Shown: piece by piece, positions 1 to 6,343 of the stretch
Numbering within the stretch: the stretch's first letter is position 1
Layout of the letters: the number at the start of each line of letters is the position of its first letter
Source of the DNA: a virus
Virus record (IMG/VR): IMGVR_UViG_3300006802_000397
Span: 1-28,669 of that record
DNA length: 28,669 bases
Reading direction: 5' to 3' (one strand)
Notes under the pieces: generated by a model
Databases searched by the model: none
What the model was told of the DNA's origin: nothing
The model's input: only the letters and a program-made list of their open reading frames with translations
Made by a program: the position numbers and the translations under genes

Positions 1-350
1 ACATTCAGTATGTATCAATCTGCATATGTTGCGCAACCAACACCGTGCAGTTTTGTGCATATATTTGGCCAGCCATCATCTTGGCATGGGTTCGACCTCA
101 TTGGGTTGGACGCGTCAACAGAAAATGCGGTATACATCAGACATGCCCAAGCTTCAGACATTCATTGTGAGGAAGATCCCGGCCAGCTTCCATGGATGGC
201 GTAGCCGTGCGCCACTGACTGACCGGCTGAGAGCCAATGCAGTGGCTGAAGACTTCCCAGACTTGGTGGCTGAGGGGATCAGTGGCGCCATATATGTGGA
301 GGCCATCTCTGCATATAGTGGGCGCAATCATGCAGATGGCTCACCAATGC
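1..350. repeat. Left terminal overlap, allele of 28320-28669
   Basis: These 350 bases align without gaps to the last 350 bases of the window. I count 21 mismatches. Fifteen lie in the first 94 bases (the control region) and six in the coding part from 125. Four of the coding differences are silent third-position changes; one adjacent pair (242-243) changes Val to Lys. The exact length match says the contig wraps around a circular or circularly permuted genome of about 28,319 bp. The mismatches say the two ends come from different variants rather than from one exact terminal repeat. Confidence 0.85.
7..36 (-). promoter_or_regulatory. Variant copy of the conserved early promoter, site A
   Basis: Read on the minus strand this is TTGCGC, 18 bases, CATACT, followed by GAATGT. 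It is the left-end allele of the promoter at 28326-28355 and, on the circular map, points into the minus-strand gene at 28068-28271. It differs from the other copies in the spacer, and bases 29-38 form the palindrome GTTGCGCAAC, absent from the right-end allele. The leader and start codon it would serve are cut off by the window edge. Confidence 0.6.
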
Positions 351-388
351 TCTGGAGAGTAGTCCTGGCCACTCTGGAGGATCAGTGA
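125..388 (+). CDS. Hypothetical small protein upstream of endolysin
   Basis: An 87-residue protein beginning MRYTSDMPKLQ; the ATG at 143 is an equally possible start and neither has a clear Shine-Dalgarno. I chose 125 because the reading frame is preserved from there in both end copies of the window. Those copies differ at five codons, four silently, which is good evidence of real coding under purifying selection. The longer ORF from 26 would run through the promoter region and is not believed. The stop overlaps the GTG of the endolysin by four bases, so the two are probably translated together as the first genes of a lysis operon. I recognise no domain. Confidence 0.65.
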   Translation: MRYTSDMPKLQTFIVRKIPASFHGWRSRAPLTDRLRANAVAEDFPDLVAEGISGAIYVEAISAYSGRNHADGSPMLWRVVLATLEDQ

Positions 389-1101
389 TCCTCAGGACTC
401 AACACACTCTGGCCCGCATGGGCTACGATCCTGGGAGGCTTGATGGCATCTTTGGTGGCCGCACTCGGTCAGCCATCAGAGAGGCAGAGAAAGCGGCTGG
501 CCTCAGACAAAGTGGCCAGCCATCTGGAGTGCTGCTTGCTGACCTTGATCGTAGGCTGGCCAGAGTCATCCAAGGCATTGAGTGGCTGAGGCTGGATGAC
601 ATGCATGAGATTGCCCCAAGGTTCCCCTCCGCTCATCTGCCATTGCTCCAAGCGGCTCTCATTGAGATAGCGGCCACACCACTGAGGAAGGCTCACTTTA
701 TTGCCCAGATAGCCCATGAGTCAGCCGGCTTTGCCACATTGGTTGAGTATGCCTCTGGTGAGGCATATGAGGGGAGAAAGGATCTGGGCAACACTCAGTC
801 GGGTGATGGAGTCAGATACAAAGGCCGCGGTGTCATCCAACTGACTGGCCGATCCAACTATCGGCAACTGGGTGAGTATTTGGGTCTTGGTCTGGAGGCT
901 CAACCTGACCTGGCTGCACTTCCATGGGTAGCCTACCAAGTGGCCGCTCATTATTGGCTGGATCGAAACATCAATGGTGATGCTGACAGGGATGACCTTG
1001 AGGCCGTCACCAGAAAGATCAATGGTGGAACCAATGGCCTCAAGTCCAGAGCCACATTGTTGGCCAAGGCCAAGAGAGCCTTTTTCTTGGACATGACATG
1101 A
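385..1101 (+). CDS. Endolysin: peptidoglycan-binding domain plus GH19 glycoside hydrolase
   Basis: A 238-residue cell-wall hydrolase that would cut the glycan strands of peptidoglycan at the end of infection. Residues about 3-55 resemble a PG_binding_1 domain (MGYDPGRLDGIFG, then RTRSAIREAE). Residues about 75-235 are GH19/chitinase-like lysozyme: AHFIAQIAHESAGF carries the likely catalytic Glu112, GEAYEGR carries Glu126 and Glu129, and KGRGVIQLTGRSNY is a family signature. The start is GTG at 385, overlapping the previous stop by four bases. There is no signal peptide, so release would need a holin; the 1607-2113 product is the nearest candidate. This architecture is common in phages of Gram-negative bacteria. 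Confidence 0.92.
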   Translation: MILRTQHTLARMGYDPGRLDGIFGGRTRSAIREAEKAAGLRQSGQPSGVLLADLDRRLARVIQGIEWLRLDDMHEIAPRFPSAHLPLLQAALIEIAATPLRKAHFIAQIAHESAGFATLVEYASGEAYEGRKDLGNTQSGDGVRYKGRGVIQLTGRSNYRQLGEYLGLGLEAQPDLAALPWVAYQVAAHYWLDRNINGDADRDDLEAVTRKINGGTNGLKSRATLLAKAKRAFFLDMT

Positions 1102-1607
1102 CTGGAGGGGAGATGGGTCAGTTGATTGAGCGGATCAAGAGCAGGCTTGGAGAGATCAGAGCCAACATCAAGAGCAACCGTCAAACCATCATTGCTGAGG
1201 CCATGGAGTTGCTTGACCTTGGCTTTGATGATGAGTTGGTGTTTGAGGAACTGCGTGACAAATATGTTGACTCAATACCGCTTTTTGTCGAAAAGGCTGA
1301 CACAGCAGTTGATTTTGAGAAGATCATTCCCGGCATTGCTGGCCAGATCCTTGAGGCTGTGGATGGCCTCTTGATTGATCGGTTGCTCCACATGTTCATC
1401 AGAGCGGCCAGCCGACGCATGGAGACCGATGGGATGACCATTGGAGATGTGAGACGGGTCATGGCCGGTGGTGTTGCGCAACGTGTGGAGATTGCACGCC
1501 GGCCGATGGTGGCCAGTGTGGCCAGTGTTCAAGATGTTCCCAGCCGTCCCAGTGTGCTCGAGGTCTCCAGTGGAGATGGCGGCTGGGGTATGGATGAGGG
1601 GATCTGA
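1098..1607 (+). CDS. Hypothetical protein in lysis cluster
   Basis: A 169-residue protein starting ATGA-coupled to the endolysin stop. A second ATG at 1113 follows GGAGGGGAG and may be the true start. The first 120 residues look helical, with the apolar stretch IIPGIAGQILEAVDGLLIDRLLHMFI around residues 78-103. That stretch contains acidic residues, so it is not a clean membrane span. The C-terminus is rich in Val, Ser and Pro and looks unstructured. Position between endolysin and the TM/coiled-coil gene suggests lysis or particle release, but I do not recognise the family. Confidence 0.75.
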   Translation: MTGGEMGQLIERIKSRLGEIRANIKSNRQTIIAEAMELLDLGFDDELVFEELRDKYVDSIPLFVEKADTAVDFEKIIPGIAGQILEAVDGLLIDRLLHMFIRAASRRMETDGMTIGDVRRVMAGGVAQRVEIARRPMVASVASVQDVPSRPSVLEVSSGDGGWGMDEGI

Positions 1608-2113
1608 TGCTCACCCTGATGGCAATGCTGATTCTCTTGGCAATGCCATCCACTGCCATGGCACAAAGCAAAATGCAGATGGATCCCAACACCCTTGGTG
1701 CCTTGCTGGCCGCACTGCTCACCACTCTTGGTGGTGGTGGATGGTATCTGCAAAGGCAGACCAACTCCAAGGCTGGCCGTGATGATTTGTCAGTCAAGAC
1801 CAAAGCAGCCATTGCAAGGGATAATGCGGATCGGATCTTGCGTGAGAAGATCCACGAATACAATGATGGTCAGGCCTCCATAAGAAATGATCTGCAGCAA
1901 ATGCAGCTTTTGGTGACCAGAGCCATTCAGACGGCTGAGACGGCCAGAGAGGAAGTCAGAGCCTTGAGGGATGAGACCTCAACCCGATTCAGAGAGGCCA
2001 GCCAAGCCAACCAACTGGAGAGGTTGTTGCAACCGTTGACCGATCTTGAGACCAAACTCACTCGAGCCATTGAGATGACCGAGAGGAAGGGAGGCAAGTA
2101 TGGTGGCCAATGA
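1607..2113 (+). CDS. Membrane protein with signal peptide, TM and coiled coil (holin or spanin candidate)
   Basis: A 168-residue protein. Residues 1-20 look like a signal peptide with a signal peptidase I site after AMA. Residues about 28-47 form a second hydrophobic segment ending in GGGGWYLQ. The rest, residues about 60-165, is charged, heptad-like and probably coiled coil. The start codon overlaps the previous stop (TGATG). An inner-membrane anchor with a long periplasmic or cytoplasmic coiled coil beside an endolysin fits an i-spanin or an unusual holin. No nested lipoprotein (o-spanin) was found, so the exact role is inference. Confidence 0.75.
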   Translation: MLTLMAMLILLAMPSTAMAQSKMQMDPNTLGALLAALLTTLGGGGWYLQRQTNSKAGRDDLSVKTKAAIARDNADRILREKIHEYNDGQASIRNDLQQMQLLVTRAIQTAETAREEVRALRDETSTRFREASQANQLERLLQPLTDLETKLTRAIEMTERKGGKYGGQ

Positions 2114-2324
2114 CCAAGCGGCATCAGTCTGGAAGCGTGAGCGGCCAGTGGTAACACCGGCTGGAGGCTGGGAGCCAATCCCTGGAAGCCGGCGCCGATC
2201 AGATTCTGAGTTGCCAGCCGAGTGGAGGCCATGGCTGCTCTTGATGCCAAGGCTACACTTTGTCCACTCTCTGGTGAGTCAAGCACTCAAAAAGATGAAA
2301 ACAGGCCGGCCAGCCGGTCACTGA
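2100..2324 (+). CDS. Hypothetical basic protein ending in a GC-rich repeat
   Basis: A 74-residue protein overlapping the previous gene by 14 bases, with GGGAGG six bases before the ATG at 2100; an alternative ATG lies at 2110. It is rich in Arg, Pro and Trp, with one apolar run (WRPWLLLMPRLHFVHSLV). Its last residues, GRPAGH, are encoded by a copy of the dispersed GGCCGGCC element, so the coding end and the hairpin coincide. No family is recognised. It may be a genuine small lysis-cluster protein or a weakly constrained frame. Confidence 0.55.
   Translation: MVANDQAASVWKRERPVVTPAGGWEPIPGSRRRSDSELPAEWRPWLLLMPRLHFVHSLVSQALKKMKTGRPAGH
2304..2320. repeat. Dispersed GC hairpin element, copy in 3' end of gene
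   Basis: GGCCGGCCAGCCGGTCA matches the last 17 bases of the 20-bp consensus seen at 10721, 20834 and elsewhere. Here it encodes the C-terminal GRPAG of the 2100-2324 product and lies just before the next gene, where a hairpin could separate transcripts. Confidence 0.75.
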
Positions 2325-2339
2325 CCAAAGGATCTCCAC

Positions 2340-2630
2340 ATGGCAACCGCATCTCCAACTTTTAGCCGCTCTGGCTCCATTGCCATCAGCACCACCATGG
2401 CCAACAACTTCCTCCAACTGGATGACACCGTGAGAGCAGTCACGGTGTATCTGGATGATGCCACCAACAATGGCACTCTGAGCCTTGGTGGAAGTGCCAA
2501 CCCGGTGGCCTTGCCAAAGCAGACATGGTTGACCATCTGGCAACGGACGGAAGGATACACCGGTCTTTTCAAGATCTATTTTGCCAGCACCACTGGCACT
2601 CCAAACCTCCAGTACATCACTTGGGGGTGA
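2340..2630 (+). CDS. Small putative structural or appendage protein
   Basis: A 96-residue protein rich in Thr, Ser, Ala and Asn with alternating hydrophobic residues (FLQLDDTVRAVTVYLDD), suggesting beta structure. It lacks a signal peptide or TM. An AAGGATC Shine-Dalgarno lies eight bases before the ATG. Composition, and its place before a gene with a poly-Gly linker, suggest a virion appendage or decoration protein. No homologous family is recognised. Confidence 0.7.
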   Translation: MATASPTFSRSGSIAISTTMANNFLQLDDTVRAVTVYLDDATNNGTLSLGGSANPVALPKQTWLTIWQRTEGYTGLFKIYFASTTGTPNLQYITWG

Positions 2631-2631
2631 C

Positions 2632-3405
2632 ATGAGTTTTAGATTTTCTGGAGGCATTGGAACTTTTGGCTCACCAACCATCATCAGTGGTGGTGGTGGT
2701 GGTGGTTCATCAAACTATGATCTCGCTTGGGAGACTGTTGACCTCACAAGCGGCTGGACTTTGTTGGATCCAGATAGCAAGTTGGACACCAACTTTGGCA
2801 CCAATGGCGTGAGCCACTCTGGAGGGTACAACCTCATCCAGTGGGGAGCAAGCGCCACCGGCTCTGACTATCGTTGGGACAACGGTGCAGACCACCGAGC
2901 ACCAAGATGGTACAAAGATCTTCTCATTGATGCAAACAACGTCAAGACTGGAGATCTGCTGACCATGTCGATCAGATCCCAACTTGACAACAGTGTTGAT
3001 GACTTCCATCAACAGGTTGTTTTTGGAGCCTCAGTCTGGCCAGATTTGACAGTGGCCACTTCTATTGCTGGCATTGGTGCTGTAATCAACAAAACCCAAG
3101 GTGGGTTCAATGCATATGGTGTCTGGACTGTAAACACTTCCGCTATGCACAACAATCGTGAGTATAGTGTGGCAACCGTCACCCGTGGTGGTGGTGGTGT
3201 TGGTTCTGCTGCTTATCAAGTCTTTGACGCTACTGACACAGCCACTGGGACTGGGGCCAGAGCAAGCAACCAAACCGGCGGATCCAAGACTCTGAATGTG
3301 CGGCTCATTGTGGGCATTGGTCTCAGGCTCAATGCTGACACCGTGGCGGCTGGAGACCAACAACGGTTCAAGTTCCAGTATGCCGCGATAACAAACCCAA
3401 TCTGA
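2632..3405 (+). CDS. Putative tail or head appendage, receptor-binding candidate
   Basis: A 257-residue protein. The ATG at 2632 follows GGGGGTGA; the longer ORF from 2581 is only read-through of the previous gene in another frame. Residues 1-18 (MSFRFSGGIGTFGSPTII) could be a short attachment segment. It is followed by a six-Gly linker and then a long beta-rich domain with Asn, Thr and Gly repeats and a KFQYAAI strand at the end. Short anchor, Gly linker and beta-sandwich are typical of small phage fibers or receptor-binding appendages, but no sequence family is recognised, so the role is inferred. Confidence 0.75.
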   Translation: MSFRFSGGIGTFGSPTIISGGGGGGSSNYDLAWETVDLTSGWTLLDPDSKLDTNFGTNGVSHSGGYNLIQWGASATGSDYRWDNGADHRAPRWYKDLLIDANNVKTGDLLTMSIRSQLDNSVDDFHQQVVFGASVWPDLTVATSIAGIGAVINKTQGGFNAYGVWTVNTSAMHNNREYSVATVTRGGGGVGSAAYQVFDATDTATGTGARASNQTGGSKTLNVRLIVGIGLRLNADTVAAGDQQRFKFQYAAITNPI

Positions 3406-3414
3406 GGATCTGCC

Positions 3415-3654
3415 ATGGCCACCACATATGTTGACTTTCCCCAAGTTGCTGAGGTTGTGACCTCCACTCAGAGCACTGATGGTTCTGAGGTTGAGGTTGA
3501 TGGCTATGTGATCCCAGTGCTGCTCACATCTGCCGATGTGGCCAGCCTCTTGGCCGCGTATGATCCAGCCGATGCAGGATCCCCAGATGCAAACACGGCC
3601 CGAGAGATTGCCCGGGCCGTCTTGGATGCTCTCAAGTCCTATACAGGATCATAG
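3415..3654 (+). CDS. Hypothetical 79-residue protein
   Basis: A small acidic protein with a GAGGATC Shine-Dalgarno before the ATG. The first half looks beta (TTYVDFPQVAEVVTS, EVEVDGYVIPVLL) and the second half helical (ANTAREIARAVLDALKSY). It follows the appendage gene by ten bases and is probably in the same operon, so it may be a structural accessory or chaperone. Its stop overlaps by six bases the stop of the convergent minus-strand gene, with no visible terminator between them. Confidence 0.7.
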   Translation: MATTYVDFPQVAEVVTSTQSTDGSEVEVDGYVIPVLLTSADVASLLAAYDPADAGSPDANTAREIARAVLDALKSYTGS

Positions 3655-3960
3655 CCTCAGATCAATGATGCCCATGGCCTCCAAGAGTGTGATCAGTGCT
3701 TCTCTCTGCTCACCCTTGGGGCAATGGCCAGCCTTGATCTCATAGTAGGCGCCATACAGTCTGCCGACGGCCATTCCATCGGCCAAGATGGCATATCTCC
3801 CCTGAGTGAACTTGGTGAGCATCATCCTGATCTCAAGGATCTGGCATCTCAACTGGATGATCTCACCATCTACACTCGGTGCCATCAGGTTGATCGCTTG
3901 CTCGGCTTGCTCGAGCTTTTTGGATAGTTGTTGGCATTGCTCACATTCCACGCCGATCAT
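3649..3960 (-). CDS. Hypothetical protein, last gene of minus-strand operon
   Basis: A 103-residue protein. Residues 4-45 contain CEQCQQLSKKLEQAEQAINL and are probably a coiled coil with a CxxC pair; the remainder is mixed. The start ATG overlaps the preceding minus-strand stop by four bases (ATGA), so it is translationally coupled to the 3957-4586 gene. It is the third gene behind the conserved promoter at 4935-4964. No family recognised. Confidence 0.75.
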   Translation of the reverse strand: MIGVECEQCQQLSKKLEQAEQAINLMAPSVDGEIIQLRCQILEIRMMLTKFTQGRYAILADGMAVGRLYGAYYEIKAGHCPKGEQREALITLLEAMGIIDLRL

Positions 3961-4586
3961 TCTTCACCATCCATCAAAGTGTTGAGCCGGGCCAGCAACT
4001 GGATCTCCCAGTCTTCAAGGCCATCGGCCTCCATCAGCATGATCTGATGGTCTCTGAAGTATTCAATCAGAGCCGTGTACAGTGCCTCTGAGTCCATATA
4101 CACAGCCATCCCAAGTGCCTCAGCCTCCAGACCCTCAGCCATCTCAGTGAGGGTCTCACCATATGCCATGAGGTCAGTGGGATCGGCGCCGGCGATGTAT
4201 TCGATGGGATCAAAAACATCTGGGACATTGCTGAGGCTATCTCTGAGCAACTCCCAGAGATCCATGTACCTCTCAGCCCAGAGGCCGATGGTGTTGGATC
4301 CGTCATACTCCACACCCTCATAGCAGGCCATGAGATCAGCAATGAGATCACTGTTGTTGACCAGTGCTCTGATGAGGCTGGGGGTGTGCATGGATGCTCT
4401 GGCTGGAACCCAAAGCACACGCTCAAAGTGAATCTCTGGAGGGAAGCCACCACCGATGCCGCTATAGTCACCAATGGCCTTGGTCTCAGGGTTGATGACG
4501 ATCCCGTATCTGGCTCCATGCACTCTCAGTGGTGCAAGATCGTGAATGGTGATGGTGGTTTGGTCTGGTCTGTTGATTTGGATCAT
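3957..4586 (-). CDS. Hypothetical acidic protein, minus-strand operon
   Basis: A 209-residue acidic protein starting MIQINRPDQTTITIHDL. The start at 4586 is chosen because the shared leader TCAGGAGACA lies just upstream; the ORF extension to 4670 would run through a GC hairpin. The N-terminal 60 residues look beta (TTITIHDLAPLRVHG, RYGIVINPETKAIGDYSG); the rest is helical and rich in Glu, Asp, Leu and Met (LMAYGETLTEMAEGLEAEALG). Strong acidity and promoter class suggest an early protein, possibly a DNA-mimic or inhibitor, but that is a guess. No family recognised. Confidence 0.8.
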   Translation of the reverse strand: MIQINRPDQTTITIHDLAPLRVHGARYGIVINPETKAIGDYSGIGGGFPPEIHFERVLWVPARASMHTPSLIRALVNNSDLIADLMACYEGVEYDGSNTIGLWAERYMDLWELLRDSLSNVPDVFDPIEYIAGADPTDLMAYGETLTEMAEGLEAEALGMAVYMDSEALYTALIEYFRDHQIMLMEADGLEDWEIQLLARLNTLMDGEE

Positions 4587-4616
4587 GTTGGTTGTCTCCT
4601 GATGTTGATTGTGTGA

Positions 4617-4644
4617 GACCGGCCGGCCAGCATGCCGGCCGGTC
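4617..4644. repeat. Perfect GC-rich hairpin between minus-strand genes
   Basis: Arms GACCGGCCGGC and GCCGGCCGGTC (11 bp, perfect) enclose CAGCAT. It lies 7 bases after the stop of the 4652-4888 gene and before the leader of the next gene in the same direction. No U-tract follows on the minus strand, so it is more likely an mRNA processing or partial attenuation hairpin than a full terminator. It belongs to the same family as 19202-19226 and 23040-23059. Confidence 0.75.
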
Positions 4645-4651
4645 AGTGTTG

Positions 4652-4888
4652 TCAGCCTTTGAACCAGCATGGCTCATCAGCAATCTCATCCCACTCATGC
4701 CGCATGGATTCAACCCATGCAGCCTCATCCTCTGGTGACATGTGGCCGTCATCCTCATCAGCCATGTCATTGATCATCTGCTCGATGGCCTCAGCCGAGT
4801 CAGCGTTGCACTCAATCTCCCAGAGGAAGGAAAAGTCATCTTCAGAGTGGGTCATGGTGTCGGTGCTGGTGTTGGTGTTGGTGAACAT
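4652..4888 (-). CDS. Small acidic protein, first gene of minus-strand early-type operon
   Basis: A 78-residue, very acidic protein (runs such as NDMADEDDGHMSPEDEAAW). The start at 4888 is preceded by the shared leader TCAGGAGACA; a second ATG at 4855 is possible. The longer ORF to 4990 runs through the promoter and is rejected. It is the promoter-proximal gene behind site B, so it is the likely main product of that transcript. Small size, acidity and the shared promoter and leader RNA fit an early host-directed or DNA-mimic protein, which is inference. No family recognised. Confidence 0.8.
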   Translation of the reverse strand: MFTNTNTSTDTMTHSEDDFSFLWEIECNADSAEAIEQMINDMADEDDGHMSPEDEAAWVESMRHEWDEIADEPCWFKG

Positions 4889-4900
4889 GTTGTCTCCTGA

Positions 4901-4930
4901 GTGATGGTGGCGGCTGTTGTTTCCACCCAC
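4901..4930 (-). ncRNA. 5' leader stem-loop, copy B
   Basis: On the minus strand the arms GTGGGTGG and CCACC-AT-CAC can pair with a two-base bulge, closing a loop rich in CAA. The 3' arm ends just before TCAGGAGACA. Compared with copies at 14375-14411 and 28285-28321, a C-G pair becomes T-A here, so the pairing is kept while the sequence changes. The stem starts at or near the expected transcript 5' end. Confidence 0.6.
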
Positions 4931-4934
4931 ATTC

Positions 4935-4964
4935 AGTATGTATCTAACTGCATGTCCAAAGCAA
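4935..4964 (-). promoter_or_regulatory. Conserved early promoter, site B
   Basis: Read on the minus strand this is TTGCTT, 18 bases, CATACT, then GAATGTGGG. The segment TGCAGTTAGATACATACT is identical at 14341-14370 (plus) and 28326-28355 (minus). It would start the transcript for the minus-strand genes 4888-3649. An alternative -10 (TACATA, 16-base spacer) overlaps it. Confidence 0.7.
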
Positions 4965-5020
4965 GCGGTATGGCCAAAAAAGATGCACAAAAAAACATGC
5001 AGAAAAGTGAGCCAAACTGC

Positions 5021-5050
5021 TTGGCATTGGCATGCAGTTTGTTACATGTA
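5021..5050 (+). promoter_or_regulatory. Degenerate forward copy of the early promoter, before HNH gene
   Basis: TTGGCA, 18 bases, CATGTA, with spacer ATGCAGTTTGTTA close to the conserved ATGCAGTTAGATA. It points toward the HNH gene at 5096, so 4889-5095 is a divergent control region. The intervening 56 bases are A-rich and contain ATGCAC and ATGCAG half-sites. Confidence 0.5.
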
Positions 5051-5095
5051 TGGAGTGGGGCGAAAAACCCAAAGCTGTCAAATCAGGAGACAACC

Positions 5096-5473
5096 ATGGG
5101 ACATACCAAGAACTGGATCAGAAAAGAAAAGCGCCTTGCCATCTATCTCAGAGATGGCTTGGCTTGTGCATATTGTGGAGCACACCAAGAGCAACCCGGT
5201 GTGATGTTGAGCCTTGATCACTTGGTTTGCCGCACTCATGGTGGCGGCAATGGCGAGGGAAACCTGATCACCGCATGCCATGCATGCAACACCCTACGCC
5301 GTGACATGCCTCTCTCTGAGTGGCTGATCAAGTCTTGTGGTGATGATGCAGCCAAGACGGCCCGATATATCACTGAGCACACTGGACTTGACTTGGCTCC
5401 ATACCGTGCCGAGGCCAACAAAATCATTGCCCGACGCATGGTTGACCGTGCCAAGAACACATCCAAGAAATGA
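5096..5473 (+). CDS. HNH endonuclease
   Basis: A 125-residue metal-dependent nuclease. Residues about 24-70 hold the HNH fold: CAYCG (first zinc pair), LSLDHLVCRTHGGGNGEGN with the DH pair and Asn, then CHACN (second zinc pair). The start at 5096 follows TCAGGAGACA; ORF starts further upstream run through the promoter. In tailed phages free-standing HNH nucleases either act with terminase in DNA packaging or are homing-type or host-DNA-cutting enzymes. Its location beside regulators, far from terminase, leaves this open. A strong 12-bp-arm hairpin follows the gene. Confidence 0.88.
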   Translation: MGHTKNWIRKEKRLAIYLRDGLACAYCGAHQEQPGVMLSLDHLVCRTHGGGNGEGNLITACHACNTLRRDMPLSEWLIKSCGDDAAKTARYITEHTGLDLAPYRAEANKIIARRMVDRAKNTSKK

Positions 5474-5482
5474 CCAACCATC

Positions 5483-5510
5483 CAGCCAGCATGGCCATCC
5501 ATGCTGGCTG
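5483..5510. terminator. Perfect hairpin after HNH gene
   Basis: Arms CAGCCAGCATGG and CCATGCTGGCTG (12 bp, perfect) around CCAT, starting nine bases after the HNH stop. Only TGTTATG follows, so it lacks a strong U-tract. It may be a weak terminator or a 3' stabiliser. Confidence 0.55.
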
Positions 5511-5514
5511 TGTT

Positions 5515-5530
5515 ATGCCACTTGTGGCAT
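5515..5530. promoter_or_regulatory. Candidate operator of the XRE regulator
   Basis: ATGCCAC-TT-GTGGCAT is a perfect 7-bp inverted repeat, 26 bases upstream of the start of the small XRE-type protein. Size and symmetry suit an HTH dimer, so autoregulation is a reasonable inference. Confidence 0.5.
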
Positions 5531-5556
5531 GTACCACAATACATCAGGAGACAAAC

Positions 5557-5766
5557 ATGCATCTCGGTGAACAAGTCAAGGCAGCAAGGGAAGCCAAGGG
5601 TGTTGGCATGTACACACTGGCCAGAGTCATCGGTGTGTCACCCCACACGATGATCAAGTTTGAGGCAGATGGCTGGCCAAGACGGCCAAGCATGATCCAA
5701 GACATTGCCGATCATCTTGGATGTGAGTTCTCCATCCACTTCAAGCCAGCCAACGGGGTACAATAG
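5557..5766 (+). CDS. Small XRE/Cro-type HTH regulator
   Basis: A 69-residue protein that is almost entirely a helix-turn-helix domain: LGEQVKAAREAKGVGMYTLARVIGVSPHTMIKFEADG, with the recognition helix around SPHTMIKFE. The start at 5557 follows TCAGGAGACA with four bases between; the ORF start at 5470 is not believed. Cro-sized single-domain proteins of this type bind operators as dimers, and a perfect palindrome lies just upstream at 5515-5530. A second XRE protein follows at 5909. No larger repressor is seen, so a lytic regulatory role is as likely as a lysogeny switch. Confidence 0.85.
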   Translation: MHLGEQVKAAREAKGVGMYTLARVIGVSPHTMIKFEADGWPRRPSMIQDIADHLGCEFSIHFKPANGVQ

Positions 5767-5785
5767 CCGGGCCGGCCGGCCGGCC
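5766..5785. repeat. GGCC-rich self-complementary tract
   Basis: A run of CCGG/GGCC units directly after the XRE stop, followed by CCTTGGCTGG and, at 5819-5831, CCAGCCGGTCA related to the dispersed element. The 142-base gap to the next gene (5767-5908) otherwise holds an orphan minus-strand copy of TCAGGAGACA at 5798-5807 with no start codon in range. Confidence 0.5.
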
Positions 5786-5908
5786 TTGGCTGGGGTTTGT
5801 CTCCTGACAGCCTTGGCCAGCCGGTCAGGTTTCCCCCGCTGTTGGTTCTTGCCCGTGCTCAAGGCAACCCTGCATCCACCAACACACCAATCCCACCATG
5901 GAGGCCAT

Positions 5909-6133
5909 ATGCCAAGACCATGGCCAGAGGTTCTCAAGGCTGAGAGGGAGGCTTGTGGCCTCTCTCTGCATGCAGCCGCCACCAAACTGGGGACACATCC
6001 AGACCATCTCAAAAAGGTTGAGGATGGTCACCGGAAAGTGGATCCACGCTTGCTGATCAATGCACTCCACTTGTATGGAGGATCGATCTTCAAGATGCAA
6101 CGTGCGCTCCACTACGAAAAAACCAACAAATAA
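5909..6133 (+). CDS. Second small XRE-type HTH protein
   Basis: A 74-residue protein with an HTH_XRE pattern: VLKAEREACGLSLHAAATKLGTHPDHLKKVEDGHRKVDPRLL, with the recognition helix around HPDHLKKVE. GGAGG lies five bases before the ATG at 5909; the ORF extension to 5705 overlaps the first regulator in another frame and is rejected. Two adjacent Cro-like proteins may form a bistable or sequential switch for the early and replication genes. The gene is followed at once by a hairpin (6136-6173). Confidence 0.82.
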   Translation: MPRPWPEVLKAEREACGLSLHAAATKLGTHPDHLKKVEDGHRKVDPRLLINALHLYGGSIFKMQRALHYEKTNK

Positions 6134-6135
6134 AG

Positions 6136-6173
6136 AACCGAGGCCAGCATTTGGACGTGCGCCGGCCTCGGTT
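6136..6173 (+). terminator. Hairpin between regulator and small membrane gene
   Basis: Arms AACCGAGGCC and GGCCTCGGTT (10 bp, perfect) with an 18-base loop, three bases after the XRE stop, followed by a short TT and then AGGAG of the next gene. The U-tract is weak and the next Shine-Dalgarno begins two bases later, so it may act as an attenuator or processing site rather than a complete terminator. Confidence 0.55.
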
Positions 6174-6184
6174 TAGGAGTCTTC

Positions 6185-6342
6185 GTGTCTGAACAAGAGT
6201 CTTCTATCACATATTATGTGAGCGACAAAGAGTGGGTTGAATACAAGACCCGACAGCTCATCCGAGAGATCTTGCACTGCTTGATCTGCTTCATCTTGGG
6301 TATTGGCTTTGGCGCCTTGCTCATTGATCTGGTGCTGCTTTG

Positions 6343-6343
<1 letters not shown>
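6185..6343 (+). CDS. Small single-span membrane protein
   Basis: A 52-residue ORF starting at GTG with AGGAG five bases upstream. The N-terminal half is polar (SEQESSITYYVSDKEWVEYK). Residues about 31-51 form a clear transmembrane helix (LHCLICFILGIGFGALLIDL). Its stop overlaps the ATG of the replication gene by one base (TGATG), supporting real translation. The topology is N-in or N-out undetermined. Small membrane proteins at this position in phages can be exclusion or host-takeover factors, but nothing here identifies the function. Confidence 0.65.

Noticed and set aside
1-350. Exact direct terminal repeat of a linear genome
   Set aside because: The two copies differ at 21 positions; a true terminal repeat would be identical. 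Contig wrap-around with variant alleles fits better.
4889-5095. ORF extensions of the 4652-4888 and HNH genes into each other's upstream region
   Set aside because: Both extensions run through the divergent promoters and leader; the starts marked by TCAGGAGACA are far better.
5798-5807. Minus-strand copy of TCAGGAGACA suggesting a minus-strand gene
   Set aside because: No start codon lies within usable distance downstream; treated as an orphan copy.
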